NCBI RefSeq assembly: GCF_007858275.1
Contig: NZ_VFEV01000002.1
Span: 62,001 to 126,000 of the forward strand
Direction of reading: 5' to 3'
DNA from: Pseudomonas proteolytica
GTDB taxonomy: Bacteria; Pseudomonadota; Gammaproteobacteria; Pseudomonadales; Pseudomonadaceae
Length of the DNA stretch: 64,000 bases
Shown piece after piece: positions 1 to 9,257 of the stretch; the first letter of the stretch is position 1, and every line of letters begins with the position of its first letter. Position numbers and translations under genes: made by a program. Below the pieces are notes generated by a model. It searched no databases, had not been told where the DNA came from, and saw only the letters and a list, made by a program, of their open reading frames with translations.

Positions 1-249
1 CACCGGGGTCTCCTTAAGCGTACCTGCCTCGATGTGCATGGCGTATTGGGGAATGTCCATTTTGATCGGTGTACCGGCTGCCTTGCCCTTCACATTGATC
101 AGAAACGCCGCGCAACCACTGTCTACATCCTCGTTGGTGGCGGACCGCCCGCTGACAAAGCAGGTCTCCGGCAGGTCGGGCCAGGCGATGGTTTGCCCCA
201 AGGCCAGGGCGGGTGTCAGGAACAGGGCAGCGAGCAGAAGCGTACGCAC
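1..249 (-). CDS. Secreted protein, N-terminal part (runs off the window)
   Basis: The reverse strand is open from a GTG at position 249 to the window edge, giving 83 residues without a stop. The N-terminus (MRTLLLAALFLTPALALG) looks like a Sec signal peptide with a cleavage site after about residue 17. The visible mature part contains two cysteines about 15 residues apart, which suggests a disulfide-bonded periplasmic or secreted protein. The Shine-Dalgarno site is weak (GAGAG about 11 nt upstream), so the start is uncertain. I do not recognise the family. The rest of the gene lies left of the window. Confidence 0.55.
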   Translation of the reverse strand, partial: MRTLLLAALFLTPALALGQTIAWPDLPETCFVSGRSATNEDVDSGCAAFLINVKGKAAGTPIKMDIPQYAMHIEAGTLKETPV

Positions 250-320
250 GTTGGGCAGTCTCTCAAGGGCAATGGAACACAGGTTTTACCAAAGCAGGCC
301 CGTTGCAGCAACGCCAGGGT

Positions 321-716
321 TCAGCCCAGGCGCCGCATACCAGCGGCTTTCGCGGCGTCTAGATCAAAGGTGGCGGTGTATTCACACCCGGCGGCGTGGG
401 CACAGCGTTCGATCAGGCAGTCGGCGAAATCCGCCTTGGTTGTGGTAAATCGGCGCACGGCCTGCCAGATGACTTCGGCATGTTCGATGATCAGTTCGCG
501 GGTACGCAACAGGGTTTCCAGAACGGCTACCACTTGCGTCTTGGTGCAGGGGTAGCAGCTCTGTAGTACCCAGACCAGTTCCACCACCGAAACCAGGCTG
601 ACGAAACCGGGCGCAGCAACGGTCAGGGATTCGATCAGGTGCGAGGCCTTGGCCGATTGCGCCGGATCATCCTGGGTGACGTAGCGCACCAGCACATTGG
701 TATCCAGGCCAATCAT
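321..716 (-). CDS. PIN-domain toxin (VapC-like ribonuclease)
   Basis: A 131-residue protein with the PIN-domain layout. The conserved acidic residues of the Mg-dependent RNase site are visible: D5 in LDTNVLVRY, E46 in SVVELVW, D99 in FADCLIE and D118 in ATFDLD. VapC toxins of this family usually cut tRNA or rRNA; the target here cannot be read from the sequence. The start codon overlaps the stop of the upstream AbrB-type antitoxin gene (ATGA), the usual antitoxin-first, translationally coupled order. Length matches the family (about 130 residues), so the toxin looks intact. Confidence 0.88.
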   Translation of the reverse strand: MIGLDTNVLVRYVTQDDPAQSAKASHLIESLTVAAPGFVSLVSVVELVWVLQSCYPCTKTQVVAVLETLLRTRELIIEHAEVIWQAVRRFTTTKADFADCLIERCAHAAGCEYTATFDLDAAKAAGMRRLG

Positions 717-955
717 CCAGCCTTCGCTCCCTGCGCGGCGATTGCCTGGTTCATGTGTTCAATGCTGACGGCCTTGGCGGGTTTGCGGATCAGCCCCTTG
801 AGGTCCTGGATGCTGTGGTTGGCGGCGATGATGGCGAACTTGCCATCTTCCATTTCGACAAATTCCACCCGGTCTCCGGTGTCCAGGCCCAATGCGGTCC
901 GGACTTGAACGGGGATGGTGATTTGCCCTTTTGAGGTGAGTGTGGCGGTGGCCAT
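713..955 (-). CDS. AbrB/MazE-type antitoxin (VapB-like)
   Basis: An 80-residue protein starting MATATLTSKGQITIP, the swapped-hairpin AbrB DNA-binding fold typical of VapB/MazE antitoxins. The C-terminal half (residues about 45-80) is the expected toxin-neutralising tail. I chose the ATG at 955 because GGAG lies 9 nt upstream and homologues begin there; a longer reading frame extends upstream but would read through the operator. The protein should repress its own operon at the palindrome 22 nt upstream and bind the PIN toxin encoded by the overlapping downstream gene. Confidence 0.85.
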   Translation of the reverse strand: MATATLTSKGQITIPVQVRTALGLDTGDRVEFVEMEDGKFAIIAANHSIQDLKGLIRKPAKAVSIEHMNQAIAAQGAKAG

Positions 956-976
956 AATGAAGGTCTCCATCGGGAT

Positions 977-1000
977 ATTCCTTACCTTAGGGTAAGGAAT
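977..1000. promoter_or_regulatory. Palindromic operator of the vapBC-type operon
   Basis: A perfect inverted repeat, ATTCCTTACC at 977-986 and its complement GGTAAGGAAT at 991-1000, separated by TTAG. It sits just upstream of the antitoxin start, where AbrB-type antitoxins (alone or with the toxin) bind to autoregulate. The function is inferred from symmetry and position. Confidence 0.7.
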
Positions 1001-1144
1001 AATGGAGGACAAGATCCGTTGGTCCATAGGTTGCTCTTCTGTGGGGTCAGTGATCGGAATAGTTAAAACCCTAGTCCGCTTTCGTTCCCTCGACACCCCA
1101 CAGACAGCCCTAAAGCAATACAACCTATGACCTGGCAATTTGCC

Positions 1145-2518
1145 TTATTGCACGACTCGATAGCACGGCACATACGCCGCGCCGCCGGGCAGCTTCATCC
1201 GGTGCTGCTCCACGAACGCTTTCAACAACTCATCCAGCGGCTTCATGATGGTCGGGTCGCCGTGGATCTCATAGGGCCCGTTCTGTTCGATCAGGCGGAT
1301 GCCCTTGTCCTTGACGTTACCCGCTACGATCCCTGAGAACGCCCGGCGCAGGTTGGCCGCCAGTTCATGGGCGGGCAGGGCGTGGCTCAGTTGCAGGCTG
1401 GCCATGTTGGCGTGGGTCGGGTCGAACGGGCGCTGGAAGCCTTCGTCGATCTTAAGCAGCCAGTTGAAGTGGAAGGCGTCGTTGCGCTCGCGGCGGAACT
1501 GTTTGACCGACTTCAGGCCTGCGGTCATCTGCCGGGCGACTTCCGCGGGGTCATCAATGATGATCTGGTAGTGGGCCTGGGCCGCTTCACCGAGGGTCGC
1601 ACCGACAAACGCATGTAGCTGTTGCAGGTACGGCGCCGCTTGTTTGGGCCCGGTGAGGATGACCGGGAACGGCACATCACGGTTGTCCGGGTGCATCAGG
1701 ATGCCCAGCAGGTACAGGAACTCTTCGGCCGTGCCAGCGCCACCCGGGAAGATGATGATGCCGTGGCCGACGCGCACGAAGGCTTCCAGGCGTTTTTCGA
1801 TATCCGGCAGGATCACCAGTTCGTTGACGATCGGGTTCGGTGCCTCGGCGGCGATGATGCCCGGCTCGGTGAGGCCCAGGTAGCGCCCGCCGGTGATGCG
1901 TTGCTTGGCGTGGGAAATGGTCGCGCCCTTCATCGGGCCTTTCATCACGCCCGGGCCGCAACCGGTGCACACGTCGAGGCTGCGCAGGCCCAGTTCGTGC
2001 CCGACTTTCTTGGTGTATTTGTATTCTTCGGTATTGATCGAGTGCCCACCCCAGCACACCACGATCTTTGGCTCGACCCCGGGCCGCAACGTGCGCGCGT
2101 TGCGCAGCAGGTGGAACACGTAGTCGGTGATGCCCTGGGAGGTGCTCAGGTCGATGCGTTGGCTATCGAGTTCGTTTTCGGTGTAGACGATATCGCGCAG
2201 GGCGCTGAACAGCATTTCGCGGGTGCTGGCGATCATTTCACCATCGACGAATGCATCGGCGGGCGCGTTCAACAGTTCCAGGCGTACGCCGCGATCCTGT
2301 TGATGGATACGGACTTCAAAATCCTTGTAGGCGTCGAGGATGGTCTTGGCATTGTCGATATGGGCGCCGGTGTTGAGGATTGCCAGGGCGCATTGGCGGA
2401 AAAGCGTATAGATGCTGCCGGAACCGGCTTCGCTCAGTTGCTGAACTTCACGTTGCGACAGCGTTTCGAGACTGCCCTTGGGGCTGACGGAGGCATTGAT
2501 GACTTGGCGTTGAGGCAT
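1145..2518 (-). CDS. ppnN: Pyrimidine/purine nucleotide 5'-monophosphate nucleosidase PpnN
   Basis: A 457-residue cytosolic enzyme of the LOG-related family. PpnN (YgdH in E. coli) hydrolyses nucleoside monophosphates to ribose 5-phosphate and a free base and is stimulated by (p)ppGpp. The LOG signature is present in the central domain: GCGPGVMKGPMKGA and, further on, the PGGAGTAEE phosphate-binding motif. N- and C-terminal extensions bring it to the usual PpnN length (about 454 residues), clearly longer than plain LOG proteins. The ATG at 2518 is preceded by AGGGA with 6-nt spacing. An upstream in-frame extension lacks a ribosome-binding site. Confidence 0.93.
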   Translation of the reverse strand: MPQRQVINASVSPKGSLETLSQREVQQLSEAGSGSIYTLFRQCALAILNTGAHIDNAKTILDAYKDFEVRIHQQDRGVRLELLNAPADAFVDGEMIASTREMLFSALRDIVYTENELDSQRIDLSTSQGITDYVFHLLRNARTLRPGVEPKIVVCWGGHSINTEEYKYTKKVGHELGLRSLDVCTGCGPGVMKGPMKGATISHAKQRITGGRYLGLTEPGIIAAEAPNPIVNELVILPDIEKRLEAFVRVGHGIIIFPGGAGTAEEFLYLLGILMHPDNRDVPFPVILTGPKQAAPYLQQLHAFVGATLGEAAQAHYQIIIDDPAEVARQMTAGLKSVKQFRRERNDAFHFNWLLKIDEGFQRPFDPTHANMASLQLSHALPAHELAANLRRAFSGIVAGNVKDKGIRLIEQNGPYEIHGDPTIMKPLDELLKAFVEQHRMKLPGGAAYVPCYRVVQ

Positions 2519-2846
2519 TCTTATTCCCTGAAAGCGCAGCCACCGGGCGATGAACAGCCAGTGGCATGAGGATGACGAGCGCCGAATACGGTCGCACAGG
2601 ACGGGCATTTTCCCTGCCCTACAGGCAGGACGCAAACTCCGTACAGCTTCATCATGCCGCACAATTTGCGCAATTCGCGTCCTTGTTGGAAAAATATAGT
2701 GCCTTTCCCCGCTGTGGATTGGATTTTGAGAACAGAAGAATTGCGACTATCGTGACGCTTCGGTTTTTCGGACGTCATAGACCAGTACGATTGACGCCGT
2801 AATGGCCACCATTGGCCATCGGCACCTTGGAAGAGGCAGAAATTTT

Positions 2847-4040
2847 ATGATCATCAAACCGCGGGTTCGTGGCTTTATCTGTGTGACCGCCCACCCTGTT
2901 GGCTGCGAAGCGAACGTCAAAGAGCAGATCGACTACGTGACCGAGCACGGTGCCATCGAAGGCGGCCCGAAGAAAGTCCTGGTGCTCGGTGCGTCCACCG
3001 GCTACGGCCTGGCAGCACGTATCAGTGCCGCTTTTGGTTGTGGCGCCGACACCCTTGGCGTGTTTTTTGAAAAAGAAGGCGAAGAAGGCAAGCTCAGTTC
3101 TGCCGGCTGGTACAACAGCGCCGCTTTCCACAAGTTTGCCGCCGAAAAAGGCCTGTACGCCAAGAGCATCAATGGCGATGCGTTCTCTGACGAGATCAAG
3201 CGCCTGACCATCGAAACCATCAAGAAAGACCTGGGCAAGATCGACCTGGTGGTCTACAGCCTGGCCGCGCCACGCCGCACCGACCCGCAAGGCGTCGTGC
3301 ATAACTCTACCCTCAAGCCGATCGGCAAGGCTGTGACCCTGCGCGGGATCAACACCGACAAGGGCGTTGTGGTCGACACCACGCTGGAGCCGGCGACCCA
3401 GGAAGAAATCGACGGCACCGTCAAAGTGATGGGCGGCGAGGACTGGCAACTGTGGATCGACGCCCTGCGTGACGCCGACGTGTTGGCCGAAGGCGCCAAG
3501 ACTACAGCGTTCACTTACCTGGGCGAAAAGCTGACCCAGGATATCTACTGGAACGGCTCCATCGGCGAGGCCAAGAAAGACCTCGACAAGAAAGTCCTGA
3601 CCCTGCGCGACAACCTTGCCGCACTCAAGGGCGATGCCCGTGTATCGGTGCTCAAGGCCGTGGTCACCCAGGCCAGCTCGGCAATCCCGATCATGCCGCT
3701 GTACCTGTCGCTGCTGTTCAAGGTGATGAAAGAGCAGGGCACCCACGAAGGCTGCATCGAGCAGGTCTACGGTCTGTTCAAGGACAGCTTGTACGGCAGC
3801 GAGCCGAAGCTTGACGCCGATGGCCGCCTGCGTGCCGACCTGGCTGAGCTGGAGCCAAAGGTCCAGGACGCCGTCGCGGCGCTGTGGAACCAGGTCACCG
3901 ACGACAACGTCAACGAGATCAGCGATTTCGCCGGCTACAAGGCCGAGTTCCTGCGTCTGTTCGGTTTTGAGATTGATGGCGTGGATTACGACGCTGACGT
4001 CAATCCGACCGTGAAGATCGAAGGTCTGGTCCAGGCTTAA
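2847..4040 (+). CDS. fabV: Trans-2-enoyl-ACP/CoA reductase FabV
   Basis: A 397-residue NADH-dependent enoyl reductase that carries out the last step of the fatty-acid elongation cycle. FabV enzymes are insensitive to triclosan in Pseudomonas. The nucleotide-binding glycine-rich motif is at residues 47-54 (LGASTGYG), and the catalytic Tyr-X8-Lys motif is exact: Y234 and K243. The length equals that of characterised FabV proteins. The ATG at 2847 has a GAGG site about 10 nt upstream; a 15-codon longer frame has no such site. It is a single gene, divergent from ppnN and closed downstream by a REP pair. Confidence 0.95.
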   Translation: MIIKPRVRGFICVTAHPVGCEANVKEQIDYVTEHGAIEGGPKKVLVLGASTGYGLAARISAAFGCGADTLGVFFEKEGEEGKLSSAGWYNSAAFHKFAAEKGLYAKSINGDAFSDEIKRLTIETIKKDLGKIDLVVYSLAAPRRTDPQGVVHNSTLKPIGKAVTLRGINTDKGVVVDTTLEPATQEEIDGTVKVMGGEDWQLWIDALRDADVLAEGAKTTAFTYLGEKLTQDIYWNGSIGEAKKDLDKKVLTLRDNLAALKGDARVSVLKAVVTQASSAIPIMPLYLSLLFKVMKEQGTHEGCIEQVYGLFKDSLYGSEPKLDADGRLRADLAELEPKVQDAVAALWNQVTDDNVNEISDFAGYKAEFLRLFGFEIDGVDYDADVNPTVKIEGLVQA

Positions 4041-4044
4041 CCCC

Positions 4045-4146
4045 TTGTAGGAGCCGGCTTGCCGGCGAAAATCGTCAACGATTACGCGGGGTGCCTGGCG
4101 CCCCGTGGCGTTCTCGGGTTTTTCGCCGGCAAGCCGGCTCCTACAA
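4045..4146. repeat. REPIN (inverted REP pair)
   Basis: The 26-nt unit at 4045-4070 (TTGTAGGAGCCGGCTTGCCG, then GCGAAA) recurs as an exact inverted copy at 4121-4146, separated by 50 nt. Each half is itself palindromic (GCCGGCTTGCCGGC). This is a Pseudomonas REP doublet placed directly after the fabV stop, where it may act as an mRNA 3' stabiliser. Confidence 0.88.
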
Positions 4147-4250
4147 AAAGCTCACATTTGGGAACCGTCCTACCTTTCCTTGCTTGCCCCTTCTTGACCT
4201 TGGTGTGCCAGACTGCGTCCGTTATCACACTAGGCTAACGGAGGATCTTC

Positions 4251-4874
4251 ATGACGATTCGTGCAGTAGTTTTTGATTTCGGCGGTGTCCTGTTTGACTG
4301 GAGCCCGCAGCATCTGTACCGCAAGCTGATTACCGGTGACGAGGAGCGCCGATGGTTCCTCGAGAACATCTGTACCCAGGCCTGGAACACTGAACAGGAC
4401 GCTGGGCGCACCCTGGCTGAGGCTACCCACAGCCTGATCGCCGAACACCCGCAACATGAGGCCTTGATCCGGGCCTACTACGACCGCTGGCATGAAATGC
4501 TGCGCGGCCCGCTCGCCGATGGCGTGGCGATTCTTGAAGACCTGCATGAAGCCAAAGTACCGTTGTTCGGCTTGACCAACTGGTCCGCAGAAACCTTCCC
4601 CTATGCCCGCGCCAACTACCCGTTTCTCAAATACTTTCGCAACATCGTAGTGTCCGGCGAGGTGAAGCTGATCAAGCCTGACCCGGCGATCTACCGCGCC
4701 AGCCTCGATCAGGTGCGTGCCCATCTGCCGGATATCCGGGCCGAAGAACTGGTGTTTATCGACGATGTGGCCGAAAACGCCAATGCCGCCAGTGCCCTGG
4801 GCTGGCAGGGTATTCACCACGTATCACCCGAGCAGACCCGGCGCCAGTTGCAGGCTTTGGGGGTGAGCGTCTAG
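4251..4874 (+). CDS. HAD-family hydrolase (YihX-like phosphatase)
   Basis: A 207-residue haloacid-dehalogenase-type hydrolase. All four HAD motifs are visible: motif I DFGGVL (nucleophile D9), motif II LTNWS, motif III lysine in KLIKPDP, and motif IV FIDDVAEN. The helical insert between motif I and II gives a C1 cap, as in small sugar-phosphate phosphatases such as E. coli YihX. The ATG at 4251 follows a GGAGG site. The natural substrate cannot be told. The gene overlaps the end of the convergent LysR gene by 4 nt. Confidence 0.85.
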   Translation: MTIRAVVFDFGGVLFDWSPQHLYRKLITGDEERRWFLENICTQAWNTEQDAGRTLAEATHSLIAEHPQHEALIRAYYDRWHEMLRGPLADGVAILEDLHEAKVPLFGLTNWSAETFPYARANYPFLKYFRNIVVSGEVKLIKPDPAIYRASLDQVRAHLPDIRAEELVFIDDVAENANAASALGWQGIHHVSPEQTRRQLQALGVSV

Positions 4875-5776
4875 CGCGCCCATTGTTCGATCACGAAGTC
4901 GACAAAGGCCCGCAGCTTGGGCAGGCGATAGCGGTCCTGCGCATATAAAAGGTGCATCGAGCGCGAGGGTGGCTGGTAGCTTGGCAGCAGCGCCACCAGC
5001 CGCCCCGCCAGTAGATCGGCGCCGACCAGGGCATCGGGCAGCATCACGATGCCCATGCCTTCGACAGCGGCACGGTGCAGCGCCTGGGAGCTGTTGATGG
5101 TCATGGGTCCGGACACGGCGACTTCCACTTCACCCTCGGCTCCCCGCAGGCGCCAGAGTTTGTCGGCGTTGCGCCAGTCATCGGTCGACGGGTAGGCGAA
5201 AGCCAGGCAGTCATGGGCCTGCAAATCCATGGGCTGCTGGGGCGTACCCCGGCGCGCCAGGTAGTGCGGCGACGCGCACAGGGTCATGGTGTAGTCCTGC
5301 AGGGGCCTGGCGATCAGGCTGGAAGGTTGCAGCTCACCCAAGCGGATCGCCACGTCGAAGCCGCTATCGATCAGGTCCATGGCTTGATTGCTCAGGACCA
5401 CGTACAGCTGGATCTTTGGGTAGCGTCGGGAAAACTCACTGAGCGCCGGTGCCAGGCGCTCGGCACCGAACGCGGGCGGCGCGGTGATGCGTAGCAACCC
5501 TTGTGGCGCCTTGCTGTGGATTTGCTCCGCCAATTGCTCGGAGTTGGCCACCAACCCCAGTACCTCCAGGCAGCGCTGGTAATAGAGGCCGCCGAACTCG
5601 GTCAGGCTTTGCTTACGGGTGGTGCGTTTAAGCAGGCTGACGCCCAGGCGTTGCTCCAGGGCGCGCAGGTGGTTGCCGACCATGGTGGTCGACAGGCCGC
5701 AAGCCTGGGCCGCCGCGGTCATGCTGCCGGCCTCTACCACTTTGACGTAGACGGTCATTGCCTGGAACAAATCCAT
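4871..5776 (-). CDS. LysR-family transcriptional regulator
   Basis: A 301-residue LysR regulator with an N-terminal winged helix (MDLFQAMTVYVKVVEAGSMT, recognition helix near AACGLSTTMVGNHL) and a C-terminal periplasmic-binding-fold effector domain. It belongs to the CrgA-like branch with the early FGGLYYQRC linker. The ATG at 5776 is preceded by AAGGG at good spacing. The gene is divergent from the ArgD-like aminotransferase gene, 98 nt away, which is its most likely target. The effector is unknown. Confidence 0.87.
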   Translation of the reverse strand: MDLFQAMTVYVKVVEAGSMTAAAQACGLSTTMVGNHLRALEQRLGVSLLKRTTRKQSLTEFGGLYYQRCLEVLGLVANSEQLAEQIHSKAPQGLLRITAPPAFGAERLAPALSEFSRRYPKIQLYVVLSNQAMDLIDSGFDVAIRLGELQPSSLIARPLQDYTMTLCASPHYLARRGTPQQPMDLQAHDCLAFAYPSTDDWRNADKLWRLRGAEGEVEVAVSGPMTINSSQALHRAAVEGMGIVMLPDALVGADLLAGRLVALLPSYQPPSRSMHLLYAQDRYRLPKLRAFVDFVIEQWAR

Positions 5777-5874
5777 TATCAACCCTTGATTCAAAGTCAT
5801 TGCAGATGTGCGCAGTTTATCCAGCTTGAGTGGCTAACGATACTAAGGCCCTGACCCCTATGGAGCCCGATGCC

Positions 5875-7041
5875 ATGACCGCCGCTTGCCTGATGACCAC
5901 CTATCAACCCCTGGCCCTGAGTTTTACCCGTGGCTTGGGCACGCGCCTGTGGGACCAGCAGGGCCGTGAGTACCTGGACGCCGTGGCCGGAGTCGCTGTG
6001 ACCAATGTCGGTCACTCCCACCCGCGGCTGGTGACGGCAATCAGCGAGCAAGCCGGGTTGCTGTTGCATACCTCCAATTTGTACAGCATCGACTGGCAGC
6101 AGCGCTTGGCCCAACGGTTAGCCCAGTTGTCCGGCCTGGATCAGGCGTTCTTCAACAATTCCGGCGCCGAAGCCAATGAAACCGCGTTGAAACTGGCGCG
6201 CCTGCATGGCTGGAAAAAAGGCATCGAGCAGCCGCTGGTGGTGGTTATGGAGAACGCCTTCCACGGCCGCACCCTGGGCACCATGGCCGCCAGCGATGGG
6301 CCGTCGGTGCGCCTGGGGTTCCAGCGCCTGCCGGGGGACTTCATCAAGGTGGGCTTTGGTGATTTGCTGGCATTGGAGGCGGTGACCCGTGAGTTCGGCC
6401 CCAGGATAGTTGCCGTATTGCTGGAGCCGATCCAGGGTGAAAGTGGTGTGCAACTGGCTGCGCCGGGTTACCTGAAAGCGCTGCGCGCGCACTGCACCCA
6501 GCATGGTTGGCTATTGATGCTCGATGAGATCCAGACCGGCATCGGGCGTACCGGCACCTGGTTTGCTTTCCAGCAGGAGGGAATCGTCCCGGACGTCATG
6601 ACCCTGGCCAAGGGCCTGGGCAACGGTATCCCGATTGGCGCCTGCCTGGCGCGCGCCGCGGTGGCCAAGCTCTTCACCCCCGGCAGCCATGGCAGCACCT
6701 TTGGCGGTAACCCGCTGGCGTGTCGCGTGGGCTGTACGGTGCTGGATATCATCGAGGAACAAGGCCTGCTGGAGAACGCCGCGCATCAAGGCGAGCGGCT
6801 GCTGGCGCGGCTCCGGGTGGAATTGAGCGAGCACCCGCAAGTGCTGGCGATCCGTGGGCGCGGCTTGATGATCGGCATTGAACTGGCCACGCCGCAGCGC
6901 GACCTGGCCGAGCGGGCTGCACGGGAGCAGGGGTTGTTGCTCAATGTCACGCGCGGCAAGGTCATTCGCCTGCTGCCGCCCCTGACCCTGGATAGCAAGG
7001 AGGTGGAGATGATTGTGCGGGCCATCGCTCGTTTACTGTAA
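5875..7041 (+). CDS. Acetylornithine aminotransferase-like class-III transaminase (ArgD/AruC family)
   Basis: A 388-residue PLP enzyme of the ornithine/acetylornithine aminotransferase family. The PLP lysine is in [10 protein letters not shown], the phosphate-binding region in [16 protein letters not shown], and the conserved acidic residue in [14 protein letters not shown]. ArgD-type enzymes convert N-acetylglutamate semialdehyde and glutamate to N-acetylornithine. Pseudomonads carry several paralogues, so arginine biosynthesis, arginine catabolism or another omega-amino acid are all possible substrates. Start chosen at ATG 5875 with GGAG 9 nt upstream; an upstream ATG at 5860 is less well placed. 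It is divergent from the LysR gene and probably controlled by it. Confidence 0.85.
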   Translation: MTAACLMTTYQPLALSFTRGLGTRLWDQQGREYLDAVAGVAVTNVGHSHPRLVTAISEQAGLLLHTSNLYSIDWQQRLAQRLAQLSGLDQAFFNNSGAEANETALKLARLHGWKKGIEQPLVVVMENAFHGRTLGTMAASDGPSVRLGFQRLPGDFIKVGFGDLLALEAVTREFGPRIVAVLLEPIQGESGVQLAAPGYLKALRAHCTQHGWLLMLDEIQTGIGRTGTWFAFQQEGIVPDVMTLAKGLGNGIPIGACLARAAVAKLFTPGSHGSTFGGNPLACRVGCTVLDIIEEQGLLENAAHQGERLLARLRVELSEHPQVLAIRGRGLMIGIELATPQRDLAERAAREQGLLLNVTRGKVIRLLPPLTLDSKEVEMIVRAIARLL

Positions 7042-7950
7042 ATCTGGCCCGTTCAGCCACTCCTGGTTCATCGTTTGGCTGTCGCCCAGGTACTCCAGCA
7101 GCCAGGTCATGGCCGGGGACAATTTGTTCTGCGCCCAGGCCACGCAGGACGGGCTGGCCGGGAAGGGCCGTGACAGTTGCAGCGCCGCCAACTCGCCACT
7201 GTCGATCAACGGTTGCACCAGATGCGCCGGAACCATGCCGACGCAGAGCCCATCCTGTAGGCAATCCATGGCCGATGCCCAGTTGGGGACCACCAGGCGC
7301 CGTTGGTTGTCCAGGGTCCAGGTGTCGCGCTTGGGCAGGTTGCGTGAGGTGTCGGTCATGCACAGCGACGCAAAGGGCCGCAGTTGATCGTCACTGAGCA
7401 AACCCTCGACCTGCGCCAGCGGATGCCGGGCGCTGGCCACGCATAACCAGTTCAATAGCCCCATGTCACGAAAGGTGAAGTGGCTGGCCACCGGCACCGC
7501 GCTGGTGGCGCCGATCACGATATCGGTGCGTTCGTCTGCCAGGGCGTCCCATACGCCGTTGTACACCTCGTACTCCAGCAGCAGTTCCACGTCGGGGAAC
7601 TGGCGATAGAAGTCCAGGACCAACTGCCGGCAGCGCTGTTGTTTGACGATGGAGTCCACCGCCACTTTCAACTGGCCGCTCCAGCCATTGGCCACCTGCT
7701 GGCACAGGCGGCGGGTGCCGAGCATGGTTTTCATCACGCCACGGGCTTCGTCGATGAACAGGCGTCCGGCAGGTGTCAGCTCCACATCACGGTGGCGGCG
7801 GACAAACAACGGCACCGCCAGCCATTCCTCGATTTGCCGTACGGTGTAGCTGATGGCCGAGGGTACGCGGTGCAGTTCCTGGGCGGCGGCGCTGAAGCTG
7901 CCATGGCGAGCTACCGCATCCACCACATCCAGGGAGTATTCGGACCACAT
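7033..7950 (-). CDS. punR: PunR, LysR-family regulator of purine nucleoside uptake
   Basis: A 305-residue LysR regulator beginning [20 protein letters not shown], which closely matches E. coli PunR (formerly YdhB) as I remember it, including the C-terminal GLCVGM and LNQEWL-like ends. PunR activates the divergent transporter gene punC in response to purine nucleosides. The same divergent layout is kept here, with the transporter start 122 nt away. The ATG at 7950 was preferred over a TTG 5 codons upstream because homologues start there. The 3' end overlaps the convergent aminotransferase gene by 9 nt. Confidence 0.87.
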   Translation of the reverse strand: MWSEYSLDVVDAVARHGSFSAAAQELHRVPSAISYTVRQIEEWLAVPLFVRRHRDVELTPAGRLFIDEARGVMKTMLGTRRLCQQVANGWSGQLKVAVDSIVKQQRCRQLVLDFYRQFPDVELLLEYEVYNGVWDALADERTDIVIGATSAVPVASHFTFRDMGLLNWLCVASARHPLAQVEGLLSDDQLRPFASLCMTDTSRNLPKRDTWTLDNQRRLVVPNWASAMDCLQDGLCVGMVPAHLVQPLIDSGELAALQLSRPFPASPSCVAWAQNKLSPAMTWLLEYLGDSQTMNQEWLNGPDLQ

Positions 7951-7969
7951 GGGCGTTGCCTTCAAAAAT

Positions 7970-7988
7970 ATTGATAAGAGTGTTCAAT
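7970..7988. promoter_or_regulatory. Candidate PunR/LysR box between punR and punC
   Basis: ATTGA at 7970-7974 and TCAAT at 7984-7988 form an inverted repeat with a 9-nt spacer, including the T-N11-A pattern expected of LysR sites. It lies in the punR-punC divergent intergenic region, 20 nt upstream of punR. Function is inferred from position only. Confidence 0.45.
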
Positions 7989-8072
7989 TATTATCGCTTC
8001 ACAGCGCAACTGTCAGCTTCATAATAGGCGCCAGTCAGCAAATTGTTTGATGGCAGTACCTACAAGGCTTCA

Positions 8073-9257
8073 ATGAAAAATTCTTTTGGTTTTACCTGGT
8101 ACCTGGCGGGGCTGAGCATGCTCGGCTACCTGGCCATGGATATGTACTTGCCCGCGTTCGGCGCCATGGGCGAGCACCTGCAGATTTCACCCGGTGCAGT
8201 GGGCGCCAGTCTGAGCATTTTCCTCGCCGGTTTTGCCTTGGGGCAACTGCTCTGGGGGCCACTGTCTGATCGCCTGGGGCGCAAGCCAATCCTGCTGGCC
8301 GGCCTGAGCCTGTTTGTGCTCGGCTGCCTGGGGATGTTCTGGGTCGAGACCGCGCCGCAACTGCTGGCCTTGCGCTTTGTGCAGTCGATTGGGGTGTGCA
8401 GCGCTGCCGTCAGTTGGCAGGCGCTGGTGATTGACCGTTACCCGGCCGACAAGGCGCATCGGGTCTTCGCCAGCATCATGCCGCTGATGTCCCTGTCTCC
8501 GGCGCTGGCGCCGCTGTTGGGCGCGGTGGTGTTGAATCACTGGGGCTGGCAGGCGATCTTCGCCGTGTTGCTGGGTGTCTCGCTGTTATTGCTGGTACCC
8601 ACGCTGTTACTCAAACCTATGCCCAAGCGCCTGGCCGCCGATGGCGAAAAAGCCCGGCTGGGCTACGGGCAACTGTTCAAGTCGCGGGTGTTCACCGGCA
8701 ATGTGATGATCTTTGCCGCGTGCTCCGCCAGTTTCTTCGCCTGGCTGACCGCATCGCCATTTATTCTCGGTGGCATGGGCTACAGCCCCAATGACATCGG
8801 CCTGAGTTATGTCCTGCCGACCCTGGCGTTTCTGGTGGGTGGCTACAGTTGCCGCAGTGCCTTGCAACGATTCCAGGGCAAAGTCCTGTTGCCCTGATTG
8901 CTGGTGGCGTACTGCATCAGCATGGTGGTTCTGTATCTGGTGGCGACCCTGACGGTGCCGACACTGACCACCTTGCTGATTCCGTTCTGCCTGATGGCCC
9001 TGGTCAACGGCGCCAGCTACCCAATTGTAGTGGCGAATGCGCTGATGCCTTTTTCGGAAAACTCCGGCAAGGCTGCCGCGCTGCAAAACACTCTGCAATT
9101 GGGTTTGTGCTTCGTCGCCAGCCTGCTGGTGTCGTCGCTGATCGAAGAGCCCTTGCAGATCACCGTGATCGTGATGCTGGCGACCGCACCGCTGGCGGTA
9201 TTGGGTTACTGGCTGGCGCGGTCCAAGTCGGATGAGTCGCAGTTGGCGGCCGCTTAA
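8073..9257 (+). pseudogene. punC: punC purine nucleoside MFS transporter, interrupted by an in-frame TGA
   Basis: The frame from ATG 8073 (AAGG 6 nt upstream) to 9257 encodes one MFS transporter of about 394 codons. It is split by TGA at 8895-8897 (codon 275). Both halves align without gap to the 12-helix PunC/YdhC family: the first carries the [11 protein letters not shown] loop and helices 1-8, the second continues as LLVAYCISMVVLYL with the conserved NALMPFSENSGKAAALQNTL segment. In E. coli YdhC, as I recall, the position is tryptophan (LLPW), so one G-to-A change (TGG to TGA) explains the break. Unless suppressed or a sequencing error, the product is a truncated, probably inactive permease. 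No other lesion was seen, so the mutation looks recent. Confidence 0.85.

Noticed and set aside
1622..2569. A 315-residue open frame on the plus strand over ppnN.
   Set aside because: It lies antisense to ppnN, lacks any domain, and arises from the high-GC codon pattern of the real gene.
2775..3746. A 323-residue open frame on the minus strand over fabV.
   Set aside because: It is the antisense shadow of fabV; the real gene has the complete Tyr-X8-Lys motif and family length.
8895..8897. Recoding of the punC TGA as selenocysteine or readthrough.
   Set aside because: No SECIS-like structure follows and relatives have tryptophan, so a plain nonsense mutation is simpler.
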